DNA of 64,000 nt from Ruegeria arenilitoris (GTDB lineage Bacteria > Pseudomonadota > Alphaproteobacteria > Rhodobacterales > Rhodobacteraceae): assembly GCF_013032855.1 (NCBI RefSeq), contig NZ_WQDA01000001.1, positions 627,501 to 691,500 of the forward strand. Reading direction: 5' to 3'. The notes under the pieces were generated by a model, which saw only the letters and a program-made list of their open reading frames with translations, was not told the origin of the DNA and made no database searches. Made by a program: the position numbers and the translations under genes. Shown in pieces: positions 46,611 through 55,311 of this stretch (the first letter of the stretch is position 1; each line of letters starts with the position of its first letter).

Positions 46611-47429
46611 ATGTCTCTGGTCGGCAAACCTCTTTCGCCGCAACGGCGCCGGTTCCTGCAGGACTCGGCGCGCGCGGCGGGTGGCTGTCTGGTCGCCGGG
46701 TCGGTGCTGGCCTATCTGGCCCGCGACGCCCGCGCCCTGCCGGCCGAGGCCTTGCGACCGCCGGGGGCATTGCCCGAAGATGGCTTTCTGGGGGCCTGCA
46801 TCCGCTGCGGGCTGTGCGTCCGCGGTTGCCCCTATGACACGCTGAAGCTGGCCGAGTTGGGCGTCGATGCGGTGGCGACCGGTACGCCGTATTTCATCGC
46901 CCGCGACGTGCCCTGCGAGATGTGCGAAGACATCCCCTGTGTTGCGGCCTGCCCGACTGGGGCGCTGGACAAGGGGTTGCAGGATATCGACGGCGCCAAG
47001 ATGGGTGTTGCGGTTCTGGTCGATCAGGAGAACTGCCTGAACTTCCTGGGGCTGCGCTGCGACGTGTGCTATCGCGTGTGCCCCGTGATCGACGAGGCGA
47101 TCACGCTGGAGTTGTCGCACAACGACCGGTCCGGCCACCACGCGATCTTTGCGCCGACGGTTCATGCCGACCGCTGCACCGGCTGTGGCGTCTGCGAGAA
47201 AAGCTGCGTTCTGCCCGAGGCGGCGATCAAGGTTTTGCCCGCACGGCTGGCGCGCGGCAGTTCGGCCGAGCATTACCGCAAGGGATGGGAAGAAAAGGCC
47301 GAAAAGGGCGGGCCGCTGGTCGAAGGCATCATCGACCTGCCCGATCGCCTGCCCGGACCGGGCGCGGACAACCTTGCCGCGCCGGGCGGGTACGAACCGG
47401 GCTACAACCTTCCGGGGGCAGGCCAATGA
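46611..47429 (+). CDS. napG: Iron-sulfur quinol dehydrogenase subunit NapG
   Basis: 272 residues with a twin-arginine signal ([17 protein letters not shown]) and four [4Fe-4S] motifs, e.g. [35 protein letters not shown] and [14 protein letters not shown]. Together with membrane-bound NapH it forms a non-heme quinol dehydrogenase route feeding NapC or NapB. It overlaps napH by 4 bp. Both the NapGH and the NapC routes are present in this operon. Confidence 0.94.
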   Translation: MSLVGKPLSPQRRRFLQDSARAAGGCLVAGSVLAYLARDARALPAEALRPPGALPEDGFLGACIRCGLCVRGCPYDTLKLAELGVDAVATGTPYFIARDVPCEMCEDIPCVAACPTGALDKGLQDIDGAKMGVAVLVDQENCLNFLGLRCDVCYRVCPVIDEAITLELSHNDRSGHHAIFAPTVHADRCTGCGVCEKSCVLPEAAIKVLPARLARGSSAEHYRKGWEEKAEKGGPLVEGIIDLPDRLPGPGADNLAAPGGYEPGYNLPGAGQ

Positions 47430-48343
47430 CGGCGCGGACACATATGCCCGTCGGGCACGAGGCCCGCGAGGTCAAGGGATGGGTCGGCGCCCATCGGTTC
47501 CTGCTGCTGCGGCGGTTCAGTCAGGTGTTCTTTCTGGCGCTGTTCCTGTTGGGACCGTGGTTCGGCATCTGGATCGTCAAGGGCACGCTGGCCGGATCGT
47601 TGACGCTGGACGTGCTGCCGCTGACCGATCCGTTCATCCTGCTGCAGGGGCTGGTGGCCGGCCACTGGCCGGAAATGACCGCGCTGATCGGCGGGCTGAT
47701 CGTTCTGGTGGCCTATGCGCTGATCGGAGGGCGGGTCTATTGCTCGTGGGTGTGCCCGATCAACCCGGTCACGGATGCCGCGCATTGGCTGCACCGTCGG
47801 CTGGACCTGTCCAAAGGCTGGCAGCCCAAACGCAGCACCCGATTGTGGATATTGGCGACCGTTCTGATCGTGTCCGCCCTGACCGGCGTGATTGCGTGGG
47901 AACTGGTGAATCCGATCACGATGCTGCACCGCGGGCTGGTCTTTGGCATGGGTTTTGTCTGGGCGATGGTCGTAGCGATCTTTGTCTTTGACCTGTTCGT
48001 GGCCCGGCATGGATGGTGCGGCCATATCTGCCCGGTCGGGGCCTTCTACGGCTTGATCGGCGCCAAAAGCCTGCTGCGGGTCAGCGCGACCAATCGCGCC
48101 GCCTGTGACGACTGCATGGATTGCTATGCGGTTTGTCCGGAAAACCAGGTGATCTCGCCCGCACTGAAGGGCAAGCCGGGATCCAGCCCGCTGATCCTGT
48201 CGCCCGATTGCACAACATGCGGCCGTTGCATCGATGTGTGCTCGGTCGATGTCTTCAAACTTACCCACCGGTTCGATGACGCCGTCGTCGCGCCACCCGA
48301 TCCAGCCGCCGCGCCAGAACCGCGCGCCGCCAGACCTGCTTAA
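47426..48343 (+). CDS. napH: Quinol dehydrogenase membrane component NapH
   Basis: 305 residues from ATG 47426 inside the napG stop. Four membrane helices are seen, with the cytoplasmic [12 protein letters not shown] motif after the second and [10 protein letters not shown] after the fourth. The C-terminal part holds two [4Fe-4S] sites, [13 protein letters not shown] and [12 protein letters not shown]. NapH oxidises ubiquinol together with NapG. A longer in-frame reading to 46922 lies inside napG and is not used. Confidence 0.94.
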   Translation: MTARTHMPVGHEAREVKGWVGAHRFLLLRRFSQVFFLALFLLGPWFGIWIVKGTLAGSLTLDVLPLTDPFILLQGLVAGHWPEMTALIGGLIVLVAYALIGGRVYCSWVCPINPVTDAAHWLHRRLDLSKGWQPKRSTRLWILATVLIVSALTGVIAWELVNPITMLHRGLVFGMGFVWAMVVAIFVFDLFVARHGWCGHICPVGAFYGLIGAKSLLRVSATNRAACDDCMDCYAVCPENQVISPALKGKPGSSPLILSPDCTTCGRCIDVCSVDVFKLTHRFDDAVVAPPDPAAAPEPRAARPA

Positions 48344-48355
48344 GGGAGTGCCAAG

Positions 48356-48793
48356 ATGAAAAAATCAATAGCGACAGGCGCAATAGCCCTGATCCCTGTT
48401 CTTCTTGTGACCGGGCTTGCCTTTGCGCAATCCGCGTCCGTGACCACGTTGCGAGGCGTGGATATCGATGATCCGGCCATCCTAGATGATGTGCACCGCA
48501 ACATCGAAGGGCGCATGCAGCGCAACTATCGCCAGCAGCCGCCGCTGATTCCGCACAAGATCGACCAGTACCAGATCGACATCCGCACCAATCAGTGCCT
48601 GTCCTGCCACGACTGGACCAAGGCCGGTGAGCGCAACGCGCCGACCCTGTCGATGACCCACTATCTGGATCGCGAAGGCAACGAGCTCGATCAGATCGCG
48701 GGCACCCGGTATTTCTGCAACCAGTGCCATGTGCCGCAGGCGGATGCGCCGGCCCTGGTCGACAACCTGTTCCAGCCCTCGGCCGGAAACTGA
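48356..48793 (+). CDS. napB: Di-heme cytochrome c subunit NapB
   Basis: 145 residues with a Sec signal peptide (MKKSIATGAIALIPVLLVTGLAFAQ) and two heme c sites, CLSCH (81-85) and CNQCH (121-125). Distal His ligands include HKIDQYQI and the MTHYLD region. NapB passes electrons from NapC or NapGH to NapA in the periplasm. It starts 12 bp after napH. Confidence 0.95.
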   Translation: MKKSIATGAIALIPVLLVTGLAFAQSASVTTLRGVDIDDPAILDDVHRNIEGRMQRNYRQQPPLIPHKIDQYQIDIRTNQCLSCHDWTKAGERNAPTLSMTHYLDREGNELDQIAGTRYFCNQCHVPQADAPALVDNLFQPSAGN

Positions 48794-48823
48794 TCCAGCT
48801 TTGGACTGAAAGGAGCACCAAAT

Positions 48824-49519
48824 ATGGCAGACTCTCCTGAAAAGCGCGGCTTGATCGGCCGCATCTGGGCGTGGATCTGGACTCCGGCCGCCGCGTTCAG
48901 CGCAGGCTTTCTGGTTCTGGCGGGCTTTCTGGCCGGCATCCTGTTCTGGGGTGGGTTCCACTGGACCCTTGAGATGACGAATACCGAAGAATTCTGCGTC
49001 TCGTGCCACACGATGGAAACCAACCTTGGCGAATACCGGGAAACGATCCACTACAACAACCATTCCGGCGTACGGGCCATCTGTTCCGATTGCCACGTGC
49101 CCAAGGAATGGAGCTTCAAGATCGAAGCCAAGATCATGGCGGTGAAAGACGTCTATCACGAGCTGGTCGGCACCATCAGCACGCCCGAGAAATACGAGGA
49201 TCACCGCCTGAAGATGGCCTCGGCCGTGTGGAAAAAGATGAAGGCGTCGGACAGCCGCGAATGCCGCAACTGCCACAATTTCGAATACATGGACTTCACC
49301 ATTCAGGAAACGCGCGCCGCCAACGAACATCAGCGTGCGATCGACGAGAACATGACCTGCATCGACTGCCACCAGGGCATCGCGCACAGCCTGCCGCCGG
49401 GCTATCTGGAGGAGTATCAGAAAGTGGTCGCCTCGCTGGATCCGGTGACCGGCACTGAAATTGCGCAGAGTACCGGCGCGGCCGAGATCCGATCATTCCT
49501 GAACAGCGCATCCGACTAG
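48824..49519 (+). CDS. napC: Tetraheme quinol dehydrogenase NapC
   Basis: 231 residues: an N-terminal membrane anchor (about 20-46) and four CXXCH sites, CVSCH (58-62), CSDCH (87-91), CRNCH (147-151) and CIDCH (179-183), the NapC/NirT layout. It oxidises membrane quinol and hands electrons to NapB. An AAAGGAG site lies before the ATG. Last of the recognised nap genes; a small membrane protein follows after 12 bp. Confidence 0.95.
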   Translation: MADSPEKRGLIGRIWAWIWTPAAAFSAGFLVLAGFLAGILFWGGFHWTLEMTNTEEFCVSCHTMETNLGEYRETIHYNNHSGVRAICSDCHVPKEWSFKIEAKIMAVKDVYHELVGTISTPEKYEDHRLKMASAVWKKMKASDSRECRNCHNFEYMDFTIQETRAANEHQRAIDENMTCIDCHQGIAHSLPPGYLEEYQKVVASLDPVTGTEIAQSTGAAEIRSFLNSASD

Positions 49520-49531
49520 GAGTGGCACGAC

Positions 49532-49789
49532 ATGCTTGAGATTCTTGGAACAATCGGCGGCAACATCCTGAGCCTGCCCGGCATTCTGGGCCTTGCGGTG
49601 GGCATGATGACCCGCCAACTGTGGTTGGCCGCGACGATGGGCGCGGTGATCGGCATACTGGAAACCCTGGCTTTCGCGCATTGGACCTTTGCCAAGGTCG
49701 AGCCCATGGAGCTGATCATCGGCGTTCTGGTCGGTGTTTGCGCCAGCAGCATTGGTTGTCTGATCCGCCAGAAAGGGGCGACCGTCTAG
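49532..49789 (+). CDS. Small membrane protein at the end of the nap operon
   Basis: 85 residues, nearly all hydrophobic, with three likely helices (LSLPGILGLAVGMM, LWLAATMGAVIGILETLAF, MELIIGVLVGVCASSIGCLI) and a short charged linker. AGGAG precedes the ATG by about eleven bases and the gene begins 12 bp after napC, so it should be co-expressed with nap. It does not resemble NapE. I do not recognise the family; a role in membrane assembly of Nap is only a guess from position. Confidence 0.65.
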   Translation: MLEILGTIGGNILSLPGILGLAVGMMTRQLWLAATMGAVIGILETLAFAHWTFAKVEPMELIIGVLVGVCASSIGCLIRQKGATV

Positions 49790-49801
49790 GCGACAGTCGC
49801 C
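49789..49801. terminator. Small hairpin between convergent genes after nap
   Basis: GGCGA at 49789-49793 and TCGCC at 49797-49801 form a short 5-bp stem with loop CAG right after the small membrane gene and just before the convergent YqjE-like stop. It is weak and lacks a T-run. Confidence 0.25.
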
Positions 49802-49803
49802 GC

Positions 49804-50274
49804 TTACTCTTTGCGGTTCTTCAGGTGTTTCAGAACGGCGCTTGCGATCATGGTCACCAACCCGGGGGCAAGCGTTCCCAGAGGGTCGCGTGAGACGGTT
49901 CTAAGGTCGCGGACCGTCTCGCGAGCCTCTGACATCATGTCCTGAACCTCGGCCTCGATATCGCCGATCGCCATGTCGCGCAGTTCTGCTACTGGCGCAG
50001 TGTCGGCCTCGGCGCTGACCGAGTTGGCGATAGCCGCGAGTATCAGCGCCACGATCAGGTTGATCAGGGCGATGACCAGTGCAGCCAACGGCTTGGACAT
50101 CACTGACGCCAGAGCAAGATAGCCCGCGACATTCAGCATGATGATGGCCAACCCGCCCGCCAATCCGGCTGCGGCGAAAAAGCCTGCGCGTTTGGCCAAG
50201 ACGGTCATGTTCCGCTGAGCGATCAGCCGTTCGGTACGCAGGATGATGGAAATGTTTCGGGAAATGCGGCTCAT
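49804..50274 (-). CDS. YqjE/holin-like membrane protein
   Basis: 156 residues. Two hydrophobic helices (GFFAAAGLAGGLAIIMLNVAGYLALAS and PLAALVIALINLIVALILAAIA) near residues 30-85 are followed by an acidic helical tail with a final hydrophobic stretch. It fits the phage-holin-superfamily/DUF1469 (YqjE) group. AGGAG precedes the ATG. It lies 11 bp after the YqjD-like gene, in the same order as yqjD-yqjE of enterobacteria. Confidence 0.65.
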   Translation of the reverse strand: MSRISRNISIILRTERLIAQRNMTVLAKRAGFFAAAGLAGGLAIIMLNVAGYLALASVMSKPLAALVIALINLIVALILAAIANSVSAEADTAPVAELRDMAIGDIEAEVQDMMSEARETVRDLRTVSRDPLGTLAPGLVTMIASAVLKHLKNRKE

Positions 50275-50285
50275 CTGACTGTCTC

Positions 50286-50561
50286 CTACCTGGACCGACC
50301 GATCACGTAGCCCAGAGCGAAAACGCCCAGGGCGAACAGGATGGCTTTCTTGTGTGGCATGGCATCCAGCTCGGCCAGCGCGGTTTCGATCTCACCGGAC
50401 CAGTCTTCGAACTCGGCCGACAACTTATCGGGAATGTCCTGGACGGCCTCTTTCACCTTTTCGCCCGCCTTGCGCGCGCCCGACTTTTTGTCCTCGGCCT
50501 GCTCTTCAAGCTGTCGCTTCAACTCAGCAACCTGCTGTTCAAGTTCCGCTTTGGTAACCAT
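50286..50561 (-). CDS. YqjD/ElaB-like membrane-anchored coiled-coil protein
   Basis: 91 residues: a charged N-terminal coiled coil (LEQQVAELKRQLEEQAEDKK), a Lys/Glu-rich middle, and a single C-terminal membrane helix (KKAILFALGVFALGYVIGRSR), the layout of YqjD/ElaB proteins. Those are stationary-phase inner-membrane proteins, some of which bind ribosomes. AAGGA lies nine bases before the ATG. Middle gene of AI-2E - YqjD-like - YqjE-like. Confidence 0.7.
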   Translation of the reverse strand: MVTKAELEQQVAELKRQLEEQAEDKKSGARKAGEKVKEAVQDIPDKLSAEFEDWSGEIETALAELDAMPHKKAILFALGVFALGYVIGRSR

Positions 50562-50633
50562 CGGCTTTGTCCTTTCGTGAAGCGGCCAGTCGCGCGGGCG
50601 ATGGGCCGATAATCCGGTTTGTCGGCACCGAGA

Positions 50634-51716
50634 TCAGTCTTTGGGACCCACACGGCCATCGCCCGACATCAGTATGGCGATGGGGCGCGTGGCCGGAATG
50701 TGGGTCAGAATGATCATGATGCAGACAGTGATCGGCACGCTCATCAGCGCACCGGGAATGCCCCAGATCGCGGTCCAGAATGTCAGGGCCAGTATGACCA
50801 TGAGAGGGGACAAGTTCAGGCTTTTGCCCAGCAAGGTCGGCTCAAGAATATTTCCGACCGAGAATTGCACGGCCCCGCATCCCAACAGCACCATCAGGAA
50901 CGGGCTTAGTTCCTCGAACTGGACAAGAGCGACCAGAGAGGGCAGGGCGACACCGATGATCGAGCCGACCGTGGGGATGAAATTCAACAGAAAGGCCAGA
51001 ACCGCCCAGGTCTCGGCGAAATCCAACCCAACCGCCCACATGACAAGAAAGCTGCCGAACCCGGTTAGCGCGCTGACGAAAGTCTTGATCCCGACATAGC
51101 GCTGGATGCTGGCGGACGTGCTGTGCAGCACGTTGCGAACTTTGTTGGCAAGCCTTGGATCCGAGATCGCGAGGTCAATCTTGGTCTGCATCGGCAGGCG
51201 TTCAACCAGCATGAACGGCACGTAGAGCAGCACAAGGAAGAAGGCGCTGAGGAAGGCGCCAGCGGATCCGATGATGCTGCCGGCAAAACCCGACAGGTTG
51301 ATCTGGCTCAGCGCCTTCTGGGCCGCGGCATAGTTCTCGTTGCCGACGAGGGCGACAAGTTTTGCCAGGATACCGGACAGGCGCTCTTCGTATTTCGGGA
51401 AAGCCTCGGACACCAGACCGGCCTGGCTGGACAGGATCGACAGGATGATCAGCAATCCAAACAGGATCAGGCACAAGGCCCCAAGATGCGCCATCCATTT
51501 CGGTACGGAATGGCCCAGAATGACGATCCGGTGGATCCGGTCAGATGTTGCAGTAAGCAGCACAAACAACAGTATGGCGAAAGAAAGCGGTATCAGAACC
51601 GAGGACGCCAGCACCAATGACGCGATGGTCAGAAACAGCAGAACAACCAGCTGATACCAGAAGGTCAGCCCAGGCTTGCCCACGCGCTGGTTGTCGGCCT
51701 TGGGTTGAGTTGCCAT
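50634..51716 (-). CDS. AI-2E family transporter
   Basis: 360 residues from ATG 51716 with AGGAG upstream; an in-frame extension to 51902 is rejected. About eight membrane helices: an N-terminal hairpin (QLVVLLFLTIASLVLASSVLIPLSFAILLF), a central amphipathic region, and the conserved block of GVALPSLVALVQF, SVGNILEPTLLGKSLNLSPLMV and LTFWTAIWGIPGALMSVPI typical of the family. Some members export autoinducer-2, others exchange Na+/H+. It heads a likely stress-related membrane operon. Confidence 0.88.
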   Translation of the reverse strand: MATQPKADNQRVGKPGLTFWYQLVVLLFLTIASLVLASSVLIPLSFAILLFVLLTATSDRIHRIVILGHSVPKWMAHLGALCLILFGLLIILSILSSQAGLVSEAFPKYEERLSGILAKLVALVGNENYAAAQKALSQINLSGFAGSIIGSAGAFLSAFFLVLLYVPFMLVERLPMQTKIDLAISDPRLANKVRNVLHSTSASIQRYVGIKTFVSALTGFGSFLVMWAVGLDFAETWAVLAFLLNFIPTVGSIIGVALPSLVALVQFEELSPFLMVLLGCGAVQFSVGNILEPTLLGKSLNLSPLMVILALTFWTAIWGIPGALMSVPITVCIMIILTHIPATRPIAILMSGDGRVGPKD

Positions 51717-51889
51717 GCACGTCTCCTGCGGGCTCAGCACCATTGCGGCCCGCCACCGTTGGTCGGTTCCGCCATTAGGCACAGATATTCGGCTGTTCTC
51801 AAACAAAATTCTCGAAAGAGTTGATTTCTGGACAGGTTGCAAACGGGTCTCTACGCTCGGCCTTGGATCAAATCCAAGGACCAAAGCCC

Positions 51890-53383
51890 ATGCGCCGCAC
51901 ATCGACCAATTCGCTGCTTGTCATCGCGCTTGCGATCAGCGCAGGCATTGCGATTTGGGGTCTTGTCGACCCGGCGGGGCTGGGCCGGTTGGCGTCTGCC
52001 GCGGTTGCGACGCAGTTCGAAAGCCGGGGCTGGTTCATCATGCTCGAAGCCAGCGGCCTGTTGTTCGTTGCGCTGTTTCTGGCCTTTTCGCGCTTTGGGA
52101 GCATCCGGTTGGGGCCGGATGGTGCCGAGCCCGAGTTTTCGACTCCCGCATGGATCGCCATGCTGTTTGCGGCCGGGATGGGGGTTGGGCTGCTGTTTTA
52201 TGGTGCAGCCGAGCCGCTGACCCATTTCGAAGAGCTCAGAAAATACGAGCCAGATCCGAGGGCCGCCGGAAACGCTCTGTTCGTAACCTACCTGAACTGG
52301 GGCTTTCATGCCTGGGCAATCTACGGGGTGGTCGGTCTGATCATTGCCTATTTCGCCTTCCGCCGTGGGGGCACTCTGCTGCTGAGCGCGCCGTTGAACG
52401 ACGCTCTGGGGTCGGCCCCGTGGGTTCGGACGATGGGCTGGGGCTTTGACCTTCTGTCAATCGTTGCCATTGCCGTGGGTTTGGCTGGCTCGCTGGCCAT
52501 GGGGGTGTTTCAGGTGCAAACCGGGTTGGCCGGATTGCTTGGCGTGGCGGATTCGGCGGCTCTGACGCTTCCGGTCTTTTTCGCCATGTGTGTGGCCTTT
52601 GTCATCCCTCTGCGCCGGGATCTGGGGGACGGCATGGCCAAGCTGTCCAATGCTGCGATGCTGATTGCCGTGGCAATGATGATCTATCTGTTGATCCTTG
52701 GTCCCACCTCATACCTGATGAACGGTATCGTGAGCGGCTTCGGACGATACGTGTTCCACGTTCTGCCCGCAGGGTTTGCCACGGCCGAGTTCTTTGGTGA
52801 CGACCTCGTCAACTGGTTCCAGGATTGGACTCTGAACTACATGATCTGGTGGCTGGCCTGGTCGCCGTTCGTCGGTATCTTCATCGCCCGGATTTCCCGG
52901 GGCCGAACGATCCGGGCGTTTCTTCTGGGTGTGATCGTCGCGCCAACCTTGTTCTCGATCCTTTGGTTTGGCGTGTTTGGCGGGCTTGGGTTTTTCGACG
53001 CGCTGCGGCAGCAAGGTTCCTTGTCCGTGGTCAATCAGCAGAATCTTGACGCGACCACATTCGCGTTGCTTCAGCGGTTTCCACTGTCCGGACTGACGCA
53101 GACAGCGACCATCGTCGCCGCGTTTCTGTTTGTGGTCACCAGCGTTGTCAGCGCCGGATTTACCCTCGCGATGATCGGAACCGGTGGTGATGAAAACCCG
53201 TCTCCCCGGATCCGCACGGTGTGGGGGGCAATTCTGGGTGCGCTTGGGCTTGCCATGGTCTTTGTCGGGGATATCGGGCTGGTGCGATCTGTGATCGCAA
53301 TTTCGGCGATCGCCTTTGTTTTCATAGTTCCGGTTCTGGTGGTCTGTCTGTTCCGGGTGCTGGCGCGGGAGGAAGGGCCATGA
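51890..53383 (+). CDS. BCCT-family transporter
   Basis: 497 residues with twelve membrane helices. Signature features are the GMGVGLLFYGAAEP segment of TM3 and the Trp-rich block MIWWLAWSPFVGIFIARISRGRTIRAF around TM8, which in BCCT carriers form the trimethylammonium-binding box and the signature. Likely substrates are betaine, choline, carnitine or DMSP, important osmolytes and nutrients for marine Roseobacters. Lacks the long C-terminal osmosensory tail of BetP. Its stop overlaps a 30-codon gene (ATGA). The chosen ATG (51890) follows AAGGA. Confidence 0.88.
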   Translation: MRRTSTNSLLVIALAISAGIAIWGLVDPAGLGRLASAAVATQFESRGWFIMLEASGLLFVALFLAFSRFGSIRLGPDGAEPEFSTPAWIAMLFAAGMGVGLLFYGAAEPLTHFEELRKYEPDPRAAGNALFVTYLNWGFHAWAIYGVVGLIIAYFAFRRGGTLLLSAPLNDALGSAPWVRTMGWGFDLLSIVAIAVGLAGSLAMGVFQVQTGLAGLLGVADSAALTLPVFFAMCVAFVIPLRRDLGDGMAKLSNAAMLIAVAMMIYLLILGPTSYLMNGIVSGFGRYVFHVLPAGFATAEFFGDDLVNWFQDWTLNYMIWWLAWSPFVGIFIARISRGRTIRAFLLGVIVAPTLFSILWFGVFGGLGFFDALRQQGSLSVVNQQNLDATTFALLQRFPLSGLTQTATIVAAFLFVVTSVVSAGFTLAMIGTGGDENPSPRIRTVWGAILGALGLAMVFVGDIGLVRSVIAISAIAFVFIVPVLVVCLFRVLAREEGP

Positions 53384-53472
53384 CAGGCGAGTTTCTGGAT
53401 ACCGTTCTGAACGTTACCGTCTTTCTTTACCTGGGCATTCTGATCTGGCTGTGCCTGCGCCCGGATCCCTGA
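53380..53472 (+). CDS. 30-residue single-helix membrane microprotein coupled to the BCCT gene
   Basis: Starts in the BCCT stop (ATGA) with a strong GGAGGAAG eight bases upstream. The peptide begins MTGEFLDTVLNVTVFLYLGI and ends CLRPDP; residues ~8-25 are one hydrophobic helix. Because start, ribosome site and stop coupling are all good, this is probably a real small subunit or regulator of the transporter. It resembles no family I can name. Confidence 0.55.
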   Translation: MTGEFLDTVLNVTVFLYLGILIWLCLRPDP

Positions 53473-53791
53473 GGCCCGTTCGCCGAGAAAGGGGAAGTCG
53501 CCATCCGTCAAACCTGATGGGCGCAACCCAAAGAACGCGCGCGCTTTCCTTGCAGGTTGAATTTCAGCCATGCCCCATGTTGCGGTCGTCATGCAATGAG
53601 ACTCCCGCCTTGATCTCGGAGATATAGGGCAGCATGCGCAAGAGTTGGCAAACTACAGCGAACTACGTCTTCAGCGCGCAAACAGCCTATTGGCAGAGTA
53701 CTGGCTGATCCGCTGCCGATCAAAGAAGCCTGGTGGGGCCGAACGTTCCGCCCTATTTGTCTCGTATGAATTTGCGCGGCGGATTCCGGTG

Positions 53792-53819
53792 TTGACATTT
53801 TCTGATCTCGGTTAATAAT
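53792..53819 (+). promoter_or_regulatory. Candidate xylB promoter
   Basis: TTGACA at 53792-53797, a 16-bp spacer and AATAAT at 53814-53819 (five of six -10 bases). The repeat thought to bind the ROK regulator begins inside the -10 box, a good position for repression. Confidence 0.55.
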
Positions 53820-53835
53820 TTTACCAACTAAAATA
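53818..53835. promoter_or_regulatory. Operator-like repeat upstream of xylB
   Basis: ATTTTACCAACTAAAATA contains the inverted repeat ATTTTA-N5-TAAAAT. It is identical at 15 of 18 positions to the site at 60348-60365 in front of xylF. It overlaps the -10 box of the xylB promoter, so binding of the ROK protein should repress. Confidence 0.6.
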
Positions 53836-53856
53836 ATATGGGTGAGGGCGCGTCTC

Positions 53857-55311
53857 GTGTATCTGGGTTTGGATCTGGGAACTTCGGGTCTCAGGGGAAT
53901 TCTTGTGGACGAAGCCGGGCAGGTTCTGGCCGAGGCTGAGGCTGAGATCGCCACGTCGAACCCGCAACCGGGATGGTCCGAACAAGCCCCGCAGGACTGG
54001 ATCGACGCCTGCGCGACCGTCATGGGCCGGCTGCGTGAGACGAACGGCGATGCACTGGCGCAACTGCGGGCGATCGGACTGAGTGGCCACATGCACGGCG
54101 CAACGCTGTTGGATCGGGACGGCACCGTCCTGCGGCCGTGCATTCTGTGGAATGACACCAGATCGGCGCAAGAGGCCAAAGAGTTGGACCAGACCCCCGG
54201 GATGCGCGAGATCACGGGCAATATCGTGTTCCCCGGGTTCACCGCGCCCAAGCTGGAATGGGTCCGTGCCCATGAACCCGACCTGTTCGCCCGAACGGCC
54301 ATGGTGTTGTTGCCGAAGGATTATCTGCGGTTCTGGCTGACCGGAGAATATGTCAGTGACATGTCCGACAGCGCGGGAACGTCCTGGCTGGATGTCGGCG
54401 CGCGAGACTGGTCGGACAGGGCGCTGGAGTTGGGTCACATGAGGCCCGATCAGATGCCGCGACTGGTCGAGGGCACTGACCATGGTGGCGAACTGCGGGA
54501 TGAACTGCTTCGGGAATGGGGGCTGTCCGGCCCGGTTGTGGTCGCTGGCAGTGCTGGCGACAACGCCGCGGCCGCTTGCGGTATCGGCAGCATCGACGAG
54601 GGGTCCGGGTTTCTGTCTCTTGGCACCTCGGGTGTGCTGCTGATGGCTCGGAACAGCTATGCACCGGCACCCGAGACGGCGGTTCATTGCTTTTGCCACG
54701 CGGTGCCTCGGCGATGGATTCAGATGGGCGTCATCCTGTCGGCGACCAACAGCCTGAACTGGCTGTCACGCAATCTGGGCCAACCGGTCGAGGCGCTGGC
54801 CGGGGCGCTGCCCGACCAGCCAAACGGGCCGTCGTCGTTGACCTTTCTGCCCTACCTGTCCGGCGAGCGGACGCCGCATAATGACAGCACCATCCGAGGA
54901 GCTTTTCTGGGCCTAGACATCGCTTCGGAGCCGACGGATCTGGTGCAGGCAGTGATGGAGGGTGTCGGTTTTGCAATGCGCGATTGCCTTGAGGCCCTGA
55001 GGAGCACCGGTACCGAACCGGCGCAGTTGATTGCCGTAGGTGGCGGTGCGCGGTCCCGCTACTGGCTTCAGACCATCGCCACCACGCTGAATGTGCCGCT
55101 GGCCCTGCCCAAGGGAAGCGCGTTCGGGGCTGCGACTGGTGCCGCGCGGCTGGCCATGTGCGCAGCCGGAGACGCAACACCCGAACAGATCATGACCCCG
55201 CCAGAGATCGACGCCATCATCGAACCGCAGAGTGATTTGACCGAAGCCTATGACAGCGCCTACAGACGATACAGAGCGTACTACAAGGCGTTGGCGCCAT
55301 TGGCTGGATGA
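53857..55311 (+). CDS. xylB: Xylulokinase
   Basis: 484 residues from GTG 53857, seven bases after GAGGG; a GTG at 53842 is in frame but has no ribosome site. FGGY-kinase features: LGLDLGTSGLRGILVD phosphate-1 loop, SGHMHGATLLD, PCILWNDTR, the catalytic Asp in AGSAGDNAAAACG, and the C-terminal VGGGARSRYWLQ adenosine motif. It phosphorylates D-xylulose. First gene of xylB-galM-peroxidase. Its stop overlaps the mutarotase start. Confidence 0.92.
   Translation: MYLGLDLGTSGLRGILVDEAGQVLAEAEAEIATSNPQPGWSEQAPQDWIDACATVMGRLRETNGDALAQLRAIGLSGHMHGATLLDRDGTVLRPCILWNDTRSAQEAKELDQTPGMREITGNIVFPGFTAPKLEWVRAHEPDLFARTAMVLLPKDYLRFWLTGEYVSDMSDSAGTSWLDVGARDWSDRALELGHMRPDQMPRLVEGTDHGGELRDELLREWGLSGPVVVAGSAGDNAAAACGIGSIDEGSGFLSLGTSGVLLMARNSYAPAPETAVHCFCHAVPRRWIQMGVILSATNSLNWLSRNLGQPVEALAGALPDQPNGPSSLTFLPYLSGERTPHNDSTIRGAFLGLDIASEPTDLVQAVMEGVGFAMRDCLEALRSTGTEPAQLIAVGGGARSRYWLQTIATTLNVPLALPKGSAFGAATGAARLAMCAAGDATPEQIMTPPEIDAIIEPQSDLTEAYDSAYRRYRAYYKALAPLAG

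Larger units (their letters stand above)
53473..53856. other. Gene-poor region between the BCCT gene and xylB
   Basis: 384 bp. The last 65 bp hold the xylB promoter and operator. In the rest I see no gene: the open frames on the minus strand run through it and into neighbouring genes without start signals. Only a short 22-codon frame (minus strand, about 53630-53560) stands out, and it is not supported. It could contain a decayed gene remnant. Confidence 0.45.

Noticed and set aside
45303-47441. 712-codon open frame on the minus strand across napA and napG
   Set aside because: Spans two well-identified nap genes in antisense and has a composition typical of shadow frames.
53560-53630. Short minus-strand frame between the BCCT gene and xylB
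   Set aside because: Only about 22 codons, no ribosome site and no recognisable family.
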